Below, in pieces: positions 55,055 through 64,000 of a stretch of 64,000 nt of DNA. The stretch is from the NCBI GenBank assembly GCA_041396245.1, contig JAWKYW010000010.1, forward strand, positions 47,607 to 111,606, written 5' to 3'. Below the pieces are notes generated by a model. The model saw nothing but the letters and a program-made list of their open reading frames with translations. It had not been told where the DNA came from and did not search any database. Position numbers and translations under genes: made by a program. Source of the DNA: Desulfobacillus sp041396245. Its GTDB lineage: Bacteria > Pseudomonadota > Gammaproteobacteria > Burkholderiales > Rhodocyclaceae. The number at the start of each line of letters is the position of its first letter. Position 1 is the first letter of the stretch.

Positions 55055-56215
55055 ATGAAACGAATGACCAGATCGCAATATACGGCCGTCGCGTTGGCCG
55101 CAATTCTCGGGCTCGTCGCCGGGCAGGCCGTTGCCCACGGTGACGAGGATCACAGCCAGGACAAGAAGCCTGCAGCAACCGTTGCCGGAAAGGCTCCGGG
55201 CGCTTTGCCCTCCGGGACCGCATCGGCGCAGCGTCTGCCGGACGGCAGCCTGTTCGTGCCCAAGTCCGTGCAATACCAGCTCGGCCTGCGCCATGTGGTG
55301 GCCGGGGTTGCCGAGCTTGCCGCAACGGTGGAGTTCAACGGCAAGGTCATCGCCGATCCCAACGCCGGCGGCCGCATCCAGGCGGCCCAGTCCGGCCGCA
55401 TCGAAGCCGGCCCGAAGGGCTTGCCAATGTTGGGACAGAAGGTCGTGAAAGGGCAGGTTCTGGCCTGGCTGCGCCCTGCCGCCAGCAGCATCGAGCGGGG
55501 GAATCAGCGGGCGCAGTTCGCCGAGCTCGACGCGCAGTTTGCCATCGCCGAGCGGAAACTCGCCCGCTACGAACAACTCGAGGGCGCGGTGCCGCAGAAG
55601 GAAATCGAAGCGGCGCGCTTTGAAGCCGAGGCGTTGAAGCAGCGCCGCGCCGCGGTCGGCGCCAGCGTCGGCGCAGCGGATGCCTTGCGGGCACCGGTGT
55701 CCGGCACGATTGCCGCCGCCAACGTGGTGGTCGGACAGGTGGTGGAGTCGAAGGAGGTGCTGTTCGAAGTTGTCGATCCGGCGCGGCTTGCCGTCGAGGC
55801 GCTGGCCTACGATCCGGCGCTGGCGGAGGGCATTGGCGAGGCGAGCGCCCAGCTTCCAGGTGGCGCTTCCCTGAAGTTGCAGTTCGTCGGCGGGGGCCGC
55901 TTGTTGCGCGATCAGGCCATGCCGCTCCTGTTCCGTGTCGTCGCGCAGGACGCACCGGTCGCCGTGGGCCAGCCGCTCAAAGTGATCGCCAAGACCTCGC
56001 GCAAGACCAAGGGGGCGGCCGTGCCAGTGGCCGCTCTGGTGAAAGTCAGCGCCGGCGAGACGGCGATCTGGGTGCGCGACGGTGCGGAACGCTTCATCCT
56101 GCGCAAGGTGGGCATACAGTCGCTCGATGCGGCGACGATGGCGGTGACGTCAGGACTCGCGAACGGTGAGCGGGTCGTCACCGAGGGCGCCAGCCTGCTG
56201 GCGCAGGTGCGCTGA
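55055..56215 (+). CDS. Metal RND efflux adaptor (CzcB family)
   Basis: A 386-residue membrane-fusion protein with a signal peptide followed by a metal-binding-like AHGDEDHSQD stretch (residues 27-36). It has lipoyl halves around AAQSGRIEAGPKGLPMLGQKV and APVSGTIAAANVVVGQVV, a short helical hairpin (about 150-205) and the beta-barrel domain. It connects the RND pump to the outer-membrane channel. The RND gene starts one base after its stop. Confidence 0.9.
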   Translation: MKRMTRSQYTAVALAAILGLVAGQAVAHGDEDHSQDKKPAATVAGKAPGALPSGTASAQRLPDGSLFVPKSVQYQLGLRHVVAGVAELAATVEFNGKVIADPNAGGRIQAAQSGRIEAGPKGLPMLGQKVVKGQVLAWLRPAASSIERGNQRAQFAELDAQFAIAERKLARYEQLEGAVPQKEIEAARFEAEALKQRRAAVGASVGAADALRAPVSGTIAAANVVVGQVVESKEVLFEVVDPARLAVEALAYDPALAEGIGEASAQLPGGASLKLQFVGGGRLLRDQAMPLLFRVVAQDAPVAVGQPLKVIAKTSRKTKGAAVPVAALVKVSAGETAIWVRDGAERFILRKVGIQSLDAATMAVTSGLANGERVVTEGASLLAQVR

Positions 56216-56216
56216 G

Positions 56217-59200
56217 ATGTTCGAGTACATCGTCAACGCCAGCCTGAAACAGCGGCTCATTGTTGTTTGTGTCTCGCTGCTGCTGGTGATCTATGGCGCG
56301 CTGACCGTGCGCCAGATGCCGGTGGATGTCTTCCCCGACCTCAACAAGCCCACCGTGACGCTGATGACCGAGGCCGGCGGCATGGCGCCGGAAGAGGTCG
56401 AGCAGCTTGTCACCTTCCCCGTCGAGTCGAGCATGAACGGCATGCCGGGCGTCACCCGCGTACGCTCCGTCTCCGGGGTCGGCCTGTCCATCGTCTATGT
56501 GGAATTCGAGTGGGGCTCGGACATCTACCGCAACCGCCAGCAGATCGCCGAGCGGCTGAACCTGGTGCGCGAGCAGCTGCCCGAGGGGATCGTTCCGCAA
56601 CTCGGACCGATCTCGTCGATCATGGGCGAGATCCTGCTCATCGCCCTGCCGGCCGATCCGGACAAGGTCAGCCCGATGCAGGTGCGCGAGTACGCCGACT
56701 GGGTGATGCGGCCGCGCCTGCTGACCATTCCCGGCATCGCGCAGGTGATCCCGATCGGCGGCGAGGTGCGGCAGTACCGCGTCGAGCTGAAGCCCGCGCA
56801 ACTGCAGGCGCTGGGCGTCGAGCGCGAGAGACTGGAAAGTGCGCTGAAGGACTTCGGCGCCAACACCAGCGGCGGTTTCCTCGAAGCCCAGGGTCGCGAA
56901 TACCTGATCCGCCAGATCGGGCGCACCAGCCGCGTCGAAGACCTGCAGAACCTGGTTGTGTCGTACAGGAATGGCCAGCCCATCCTCCTGAAGCAGGTCG
57001 CCGAGGTCAAGCTGGCGCCGGCCATCAAGCGCGGCGACGCCGGCTACAACGCCAAGCCCGCCGTCATTCTTTCCGTACAGAAGCAGCCCAGTGCCGACAG
57101 CGTGGCGCTGACGCGCGAAGTCGAGCGCGCCATGGCTGATCTGTCGAAGTCCTTGCCGCAGGGCGTCGAGGCGCCGCAGTTCCTCTTCAAGCAGGCCGAC
57201 TTCATCGAGCATTCGGTCAGCAACGTCGTGGAGGCGCTGCGCGACGGCGCCATCCTGGTGGCGGTGATCCTCTTCCTCTTCCTGCTCAATGTCCGCACTA
57301 CACTGATCTCGCTGACAGCCATTCCGGTGTCGCTGCTGGTGACGGCATTGGTGTTTCGCTATTTCGGACTGTCGATCAACACCATGACGCTGGGCGGACT
57401 GGCCATCGCCATCGGCGAACTGGTGGACGATGCGGTGGTCGGCGTCGAGAACGTCCTGCGCCGGCTCAAACTCAACCGCGCCCTGGCGGAACCGCGGCCG
57501 GTGGCCGAAGTGATCGCGGCGGCGACGCTGGAAGTGCGCTCCGCCATCGTCTATGCGACGGTGATCATCGTGCTGGTGTTCGTGCCGCTGTTTGTTTTGC
57601 CGGGGATCGAGGGCCGCCTGTTCACGCCGCTCGGCGTGGCCTACATCGTCTCCATCCTTGCCAGCATGTTCGTCTCGGTCACGGTCACGCCGGTGATGGC
57701 GTACTACCTTCTGCCGAGGATGAAGCAGTTGCACGCCGGCGACAGCCCGCTGGTGACCTGGCTCAAGCGCTGGGACGCCAAATTGCTGCACTGGTCCTTC
57801 GGTCACGGCCGCAAGCTGCTGGCCGGCGCGCTGGCGACGGTGGTGGTCGTGGCAGCCACCATCCCGCTCTTTCCGCGCTCCTTCCTGCCGCCGTTCAACG
57901 AGGGCACGCTGACTGTCAATGTGCTGTTCAATCCCGGCACTTCGCTCGCCGAATCGAACCGCATCGGCACGCTCGCCGAGCAGCTCATTGCCGGCGTGGG
58001 CGAAGTCACCCAGGTGGGCCGTCGCACCGGCCGGGCAGAACTGGACGAGCATGCCGAGGGCGTGCACTACTCGGAAATCGACGTGGATCTCAGGGCCTCG
58101 GCGCGCAGCCGCGAGGCCATCATCAACGACATCCGTGCCCGGCTGGCCGTGTTGCCGGCGGTGAGCAACGTCGGCCAGCCGATCTCGCACCGCCTCGACC
58201 ACCTGCTCTCAGGCGTGCGCGCCCAGATCGCGCTGAAGGTGTATGGCGACGACCTCGATACCCTGCGCGGACTGGCGGGCGATTTGCGCGCGCGGCTGGC
58301 GAAGATTCCCGGCATCACCGACCTGCAGATCGAGAAGCAGGTGCTGATCCCGCAGATCAAGATCCGCGTCGATTACGAGCAGGCGGCGCGCTATGGCGTG
58401 GCGCCGGGCACGCTGCTGCGCTCCCTCGAGCAGATGATCGAGGGCGAGCGCATCACGCAGATCGTCGAGGGCAATCGCCGCTTCGACCTGCTGGTGCGCC
58501 TGCCCGAAAGCGGGCGCGGCCTGCAGGAACTGCCGAACCTGTTGATCGAGACGCCCGACGGTCACGTGCCGCTCTCGCGTCTGGCGGCGATCGAGGACGG
58601 CGACGGGCCGAACCAGGTCAGCCGCGAGAATTCGCGCCGGCGCATCGTCATCTCCGCCAACACCGACGGCCGCGACATGTCGAAGGTCATCGCCGACATC
58701 CGCGCCGAGCTGTCTGCGCGGCCGATGCCGGAGGGTTACTTCACCGCGCTCGAAGGCCAGTTCCAGGCGCAGGAGCAGGCTGCGCGCTTGATCTCGCTGC
58801 TGGCGCTGGTGTCGCTGACGATGATTTTCCTCGTGCTCTACAGCCGCTACCGATCGGCGGCGTTGACGGCCATCATCATGGGCAACATTCCGCTGGCGCT
58901 GGTGGGCAGTGTCATCGCGCTGTGGATCTCGGGGCAGCCGCTTTCCGTGGCGGCGCTGGTCGGCTTCATCACGCTCACCGGCATCGCCACGCGCAACGGC
59001 ATCCTCAAGATCAGCCATTACATCAACCTGTGCGCCTTCGAGGGCGAGAAATTCGGCGACCACATGATCGTGCGCGGCTCGCTCGAACGCCTCACGCCGG
59101 TGCTGATGACGGCGCTGGTGGCCGCCTTCGCCCTGGTGCCGCTGCTGCTCTCGGCCGATGCACCGGGCAAGGAAGTGCTGCATCCGGTCGCTGTGGTGAT

Positions 59201-59321
59201 TTTCGGCGGGCTGGTGAGTTCGACCCTGCTCGACTCCCTGCTCACGCCAGTGATGTTCCGGCTGTGGGGCGAGAAGCCGCTGGCGCGCCTGCTGGAAGCG
59301 CGCGGCACGGAGAGTTTTTAA
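56217..59321 (+). CDS. Heavy-metal RND efflux pump (CzcA/CusA family)
   Basis: A 1034-residue HME-type RND protein. The N-terminal start FEYIVNASLKQRL and the TM4 segment IAIGELVDDAVVGVENVLRRL place it with metal exporters; the two aspartates are proton-relay residues. Neither the CzcA-type DFG-x3-DGA-x3-VEN nor the CusA-type AIGAMVDAAIVMIEN is seen, so it may belong to an intermediate (HME3-like) group and its metal is unresolved. ATG at 56217 chosen because it gives the conserved N-terminus. Cotranscribed with the upstream genes. Confidence 0.9.
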   Translation: MFEYIVNASLKQRLIVVCVSLLLVIYGALTVRQMPVDVFPDLNKPTVTLMTEAGGMAPEEVEQLVTFPVESSMNGMPGVTRVRSVSGVGLSIVYVEFEWGSDIYRNRQQIAERLNLVREQLPEGIVPQLGPISSIMGEILLIALPADPDKVSPMQVREYADWVMRPRLLTIPGIAQVIPIGGEVRQYRVELKPAQLQALGVERERLESALKDFGANTSGGFLEAQGREYLIRQIGRTSRVEDLQNLVVSYRNGQPILLKQVAEVKLAPAIKRGDAGYNAKPAVILSVQKQPSADSVALTREVERAMADLSKSLPQGVEAPQFLFKQADFIEHSVSNVVEALRDGAILVAVILFLFLLNVRTTLISLTAIPVSLLVTALVFRYFGLSINTMTLGGLAIAIGELVDDAVVGVENVLRRLKLNRALAEPRPVAEVIAAATLEVRSAIVYATVIIVLVFVPLFVLPGIEGRLFTPLGVAYIVSILASMFVSVTVTPVMAYYLLPRMKQLHAGDSPLVTWLKRWDAKLLHWSFGHGRKLLAGALATVVVVAATIPLFPRSFLPPFNEGTLTVNVLFNPGTSLAESNRIGTLAEQLIAGVGEVTQVGRRTGRAELDEHAEGVHYSEIDVDLRASARSREAIINDIRARLAVLPAVSNVGQPISHRLDHLLSGVRAQIALKVYGDDLDTLRGLAGDLRARLAKIPGITDLQIEKQVLIPQIKIRVDYEQAARYGVAPGTLLRSLEQMIEGERITQIVEGNRRFDLLVRLPESGRGLQELPNLLIETPDGHVPLSRLAAIEDGDGPNQVSRENSRRRIVISANTDGRDMSKVIADIRAELSARPMPEGYFTALEGQFQAQEQAARLISLLALVSLTMIFLVLYSRYRSAALTAIIMGNIPLALVGSVIALWISGQPLSVAALVGFITLTGIATRNGILKISHYINLCAFEGEKFGDHMIVRGSLERLTPVLMTALVAAFALVPLLLSADAPGKEVLHPVAVVIFGGLVSSTLLDSLLTPVMFRLWGEKPLARLLEARGTESF

Positions 59322-59358
59322 ATACCCCTTGCGGGGAAATCATGAAAAGGAGCTAGCA

Positions 59359-59805
59359 ATGAAACGCATTAAATCCATCGCCGTCCTGCTGGGACTGACT
59401 TTTGCTGCGGGCGGCGTCCTCGCCCATGACGACGCCTATCTGGATACGCAAAAGGCGCCCAACGGCGGCCAGCTGCGCATGGCGGGACCTTACCACTATG
59501 AACTGGTCGTGGTGAAGGATGCCAAGGAGGCGAAGGAGAACCCGGTTGTTGTTTATGTGACCGACCACGCCGGCCAGGAGGTGCTGACTGTGGGCGCTAC
59601 TGGTACCGCGACGATCCTTGCCGGGAAACTAAAGGCTACCTCAACCCTCAAACCGGACGGAGACAACCGCATGAAGGGCTTCGCCAAGTATGCCTCGACG
59701 CCAGACATGAAGGTGGTGGTCTCCATCACGCTGTCCGGCAAACCGGCCGAACAAGCGCGGTTTACCCCGCTCGGCAGCCAGGTTCAGGCGCATGCCGCCC
59801 ATTGA
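59359..59805 (+). CDS. Exported metal-island protein, function unknown
   Basis: A 148-residue protein with a signal peptide (MKRIKSIAVLLGLTFAAGGVLA) and a mature part starting HDDAYLDTQKAPNGGQLRMAGPYHYEL. The N-terminal His/Asp and the APNGGQ segment resemble small periplasmic proteins seen in czc/cop clusters. The ATG at 59359 follows AAAAGGAGC. Its role is not known; metal binding is inference. Confidence 0.7.
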   Translation: MKRIKSIAVLLGLTFAAGGVLAHDDAYLDTQKAPNGGQLRMAGPYHYELVVVKDAKEAKENPVVVYVTDHAGQEVLTVGATGTATILAGKLKATSTLKPDGDNRMKGFAKYASTPDMKVVVSITLSGKPAEQARFTPLGSQVQAHAAH

Positions 59806-59847
59806 GGATTTTGAGTTTGCCGGCGAGGCAGGCGTCCGCGCATCCGA

Positions 59848-60321
59848 ATGTACAAGCAGGTTGCAAACATGATTGCCCGTTCGGCTGCAACCGGTTTGGC
59901 GGCATCAGCAATCCTGCTTGCGGTTTATTTCGGGCTGGTCGGGCTCGTATCCGGCCTTGACTTCGCGCTCGATCAATTCGTTACGTACTGGTATTTCATT
60001 ACCGGGCTTTCCGCGGGTTTCGGCGTGCAGATCGGCATGTACACATACCTGAAGCGCGTCGTGCAGCACCAGGGCCCCTCCGGCAAGGTCGTGGCAGTGT
60101 CGGGGGCGACGTCGACCGCGGCAATGATTTCCTGTTGCGCGCACTACCTGACCAACATCCTGCCCGTTCTAGGGGCGACGGGCCTGGTTACCCTTGCCGC
60201 CCAGTATCAGGTCGAATTCTTCTGGCTGGGGCTGGCGTTCAATGGCGCGGGCATTCTCTATATCGCGCCGAAAGTCGCACAAGCTGCAAAGGAGCATGCG
60301 CAATGCACAAATCCATCCTGA
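59848..60321 (+). CDS. Four-helix membrane protein with CC-x-H motif
   Basis: A 157-residue inner-membrane protein with hydrophobic segments near residues 14-36, 45-66, 82-110 and 115-137. Helix 3 carries SCCAHYLTN, a Cys-Cys-x-His that could bind Cu(I) or Hg, and Gly-rich helix breaks (SGATSTAAM, VLGATGL). This recalls small mercury or copper membrane transporters (MerT/MerC-like), but it has no clear match by eye. It overlaps the next gene by 19 bases. A start at 59869 is also possible. Confidence 0.65.
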   Translation: MYKQVANMIARSAATGLAASAILLAVYFGLVGLVSGLDFALDQFVTYWYFITGLSAGFGVQIGMYTYLKRVVQHQGPSGKVVAVSGATSTAAMISCCAHYLTNILPVLGATGLVTLAAQYQVEFFWLGLAFNGAGILYIAPKVAQAAKEHAQCTNPS

Positions 60322-60764
60322 AATTGTTCTCGCCGCCAGCCGTTCTGGCACTGCTTATTCTCACTGCTGCGGCAGCTAGCCCATACCTGGTGCCGAATGC
60401 CATGGCCGGGGCATCCGCAAAGGGAATGGTTGATCTTCCGGCCCAGAAGAGCGTGGTTGGCGGCGTCACGGTCAAGATCAAGCCGCTCGACTTGTCGAGC
60501 GAAGCGAAGGAATGGGTTTTTGAGGTTGTGCTCGAGACCCACACTCAGGACCTGAGCGACGATCTGACCAAGACTGCCGTAATGATTGACAGCACTGGCA
60601 GGCAGGCTGCGCCGATCAAGTGGCAGGGGGATGGCCCAGGTGGGCACCACCGGAAAGGCCAACTCTACTTTGCACCCCTGTCGCCGCAACCGGTTTCCGT
60701 CGAATTGCTCATCCGGCGAACAGGAGAGGCGGCGCCGCGGAAGTTCGGCTGGAAATTGAAGTAA
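60303..60764 (+). CDS. Exported protein of the metal island, function unknown
   Basis: A 153-residue protein with a signal-anchor or signal peptide (about residues 12-36, ending AMAGA) and a beta-rich domain with VEVVLETHTQDL-like spacing and the motif GDGPGGHHRKGQLYF (about residues 108-122). The GGHHR motif could bind metal. It starts 19 bases before the end of the membrane-protein gene, so the pair is co-translated. No named family recognised. Confidence 0.65.
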   Translation: MHKSILKLFSPPAVLALLILTAAAASPYLVPNAMAGASAKGMVDLPAQKSVVGGVTVKIKPLDLSSEAKEWVFEVVLETHTQDLSDDLTKTAVMIDSTGRQAAPIKWQGDGPGGHHRKGQLYFAPLSPQPVSVELLIRRTGEAAPRKFGWKLK

Positions 60765-60860
60765 CCGTGCCGCCATCTGTGACTTCCGCTGCATGCGGAA
60801 TGCCGTTTGGCTGGTAGCCGAAACCAAAGACTATGCCGATCTTCTAGCGGAGTGCGAGCC

Positions 60861-60959
60861 ATGAATGAGCCTGAGCGCAAGTGCTGCCATTGGCATGATG
60901 CAAATGGTCATGCAGGGCCGCATGAGCATGCAGTAGGGCAGGCCTGCCAGGCAGGGTAA
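60861..60959 (+). CDS. Cys/His-rich microprotein
   Basis: A 32-codon reading frame starting ATG at 60861 that encodes a peptide with three cysteines and six histidines (KCCHWHD, GHAG, PHEHA, QACQAG) in 32 residues. This composition resembles metal-chaperone or metallothionein-like peptides. A GGAG lies about 10 bases upstream of the ATG. It sits between the exported protein and the YHS gene in a metal-resistance island. Too short for confidence without expression data. Confidence 0.4.
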   Translation: MNEPERKCCHWHDANGHAGPHEHAVGQACQAG

Positions 60960-60988
60960 TTGATGTCGATCTATCTCAAGGAGCCAAG

Positions 60989-61198
60989 ATGAAGCACCGC
61001 CCGGACGACAGAAGCTACAAGGACCCTGTTTGCGGCATGGTCGTCAGCCGCCTTACCGCGGTTGCGGAAGCCGAGTATCAGCGCAAGACGTACTATTTTT
61101 GTGCGCAGGTGTGCAGGGATGCATTCCTCGCAGATCCGCTACGCTATCTTCGGCCGCACCGCCAGCATGGCATGCCGACCAAGCATCCGCCGTGCTGA
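60989..61198 (+). CDS. Small YHS-domain protein
   Basis: A 69-residue protein that is essentially one YHS domain: DPVCGMVV (residues 12-19), then YYFCAQVCRDAFLADPLRY. YHS domains bind copper or iron and often occur at the N-terminus of copper ATPases, as in the ATPase gene downstream. It may be a metal chaperone for that pump. Good ribosome site AAGGAGCCAAG before the ATG. Confidence 0.85.
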   Translation: MKHRPDDRSYKDPVCGMVVSRLTAVAEAEYQRKTYYFCAQVCRDAFLADPLRYLRPHRQHGMPTKHPPC

Positions 61199-61258
61199 TC
61201 TTGGCATGAAACGCAGATTCGTCCTGCGGGCCGTTGGCCCGGTCGCCTTGAAGCAGAC

Positions 61259-61402
61259 ATGCTGACCTGGCTGAAAAAACAGTGGGCGGTGTTTAAGGTC
61301 TGGCGGAGCGCCAACGAGAAAGCGCATGAGAAAGCGCCCACGCGCGCGTGCTGCTCGTCGCCTCCGCCCGGCGCAGGCCGCCAAGATGGAAAAGGAGGCT
61401 GA
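61259..61402 (+). CDS. Possible small CC-motif protein
   Basis: A 47-residue frame starting MLTWLKKQWAVFKVW with CCSS near its middle (Cys31-Cys32) and a basic tail. It ends directly at the cytochrome c ATG, and its 3' end contains the AAAGGAGG ribosome site of that gene. It could be a short metal peptide or simply an untranslated leader. Weak ribosome site. Included because it lies in a metal cassette and has paired cysteines. Confidence 0.35.
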   Translation: MLTWLKKQWAVFKVWRSANEKAHEKAPTRACCSSPPPGAGRQDGKGG

Positions 61403-61786
61403 ATGACATACATGAGGCTATCGCCGATGCTGTTCGCTGCCGCCTTCATTGGGCTGCCGGCAGCGGCTCAAGCCGTGCAGATACCCAAGACCAGTCCGGG
61501 GCTGATGCCGAACCCTTCTGTGGGCAAGCCCCTGTACGAGAAGAATTGCGCGAATTGCCACGGCCCGGATCTCAAGGGCACGGACAAGGCGCCGCCGTTT
61601 CTGCACCGGTTCTACGAGCCTTCGCACCATGGCGATGCGGCTTTTCAGATGGCCGCCCGAAACGGCGTGCGGGCGCATCACTGGAATTTCGGCGACATGC
61701 CGCCGGTGCCGGGGTTAAGCCCGGACGAAGTTGCGCATATCACGGCCTACATTCGCATGAAGCAACGCAAGGCAGGCATTCGCTAG
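61403..61786 (+). CDS. Periplasmic c-type cytochrome
   Basis: A 127-residue exported class I cytochrome c with signal peptide (ending AAAQA-VQ), heme motif CANCHGPDL (Cys-x2-Cys-His) and a likely axial methionine in GDMPPVPGLS. It would transfer electrons in the periplasm, perhaps linked to copper redox chemistry in this island. Preceded by AAAGGAGGC. A start nine bases later is possible. Confidence 0.88.
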   Translation: MTYMRLSPMLFAAAFIGLPAAAQAVQIPKTSPGLMPNPSVGKPLYEKNCANCHGPDLKGTDKAPPFLHRFYEPSHHGDAAFQMAARNGVRAHHWNFGDMPPVPGLSPDEVAHITAYIRMKQRKAGIR

Positions 61787-61799
61787 TCTGGGGAATAGC

Positions 61800-64000
<2,201 letters not shown>

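Overview
The window is gene-dense, high-GC chromosomal DNA from a Gram-negative bacterium, most likely a betaproteobacterium. This is inferred from gene order and content: dapF-DUF484-xerC, pilMNOPQ-aroK-aroB-dgt, a RegB/RegA redox two-component pair, lysA-lptM divergent from cyaY, and gltB-gltD beside an NADP-type glutamate dehydrogenase. The intergenic palindromic repeats resemble those of environmental betaproteobacteria. No rRNA, tRNA, CRISPR array, prophage or insertion sequence was found, and no stretch over 300 bases lacks a gene. The first gene (acyltransferase) and last gene (copper-type P-ATPase) are cut by the window edges.

Layout. 1-4.5 kb: lipid A acyltransferase, CoA-binding protein, dapF, DUF484, xerC, DUF364. 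4.5-8.1 kb: a zinc/manganese-type uptake locus (small exported protein, outer-membrane barrel, solute-binding protein, permease) with no ATPase gene. 8.2-11.4 kb: a STAS-repeat protein and the HslVU protease. 11.5-12.4 kb: an AEC transporter. 12.5-14.3 kb: regA and regB on the minus strand. 14.5-20.9 kb: a probable TonB-driven metal, perhaps copper, uptake locus (Asp-box propeller, CHHC thioredoxin-like protein, TonB receptor, TonB-ExbB-ExbD, PCu(A)C chaperone). 20.9-25.1 kb: an RND efflux pump. 25.1-29.3 kb: lysA, lptM, cyaY, PBP1A. 29.5-37.4 kb: type IV pilus assembly genes, then aroK, aroB and a dNTPase. 37.4-47.7 kb: an unusual KaiC-like/ATP-grasp protein, then gdhA, gltB and gltD. 47.8-51.1 kb: glmU and glmS. 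51.1-64 kb: a heavy-metal resistance island (sensor kinase and regulator, a Czc/Cus-type RND efflux set, several small metal-associated proteins, a cytochrome c and a CopA-like ATPase).

How the parts fit. Metal handling dominates: a zinc-type importer, a TonB system ending in a copper chaperone, and an efflux island with its own two-component system and a perfect 7+2+7 bp palindrome as likely operator. Two GCGGC-N5-GYCGC sites lie between regB and the TonB locus and look like RegA boxes, which would place that locus or regBA itself under redox control. Tandem NtrC-like sites in front of gdhA suggest nitrogen control of ammonium assimilation.

Five intergenic gaps carry long, almost perfect inverted repeats built from short tandem words. 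Two of them belong to one sequence family. A further short dispersed element seems to have inserted in frame inside the solute-binding-protein gene.
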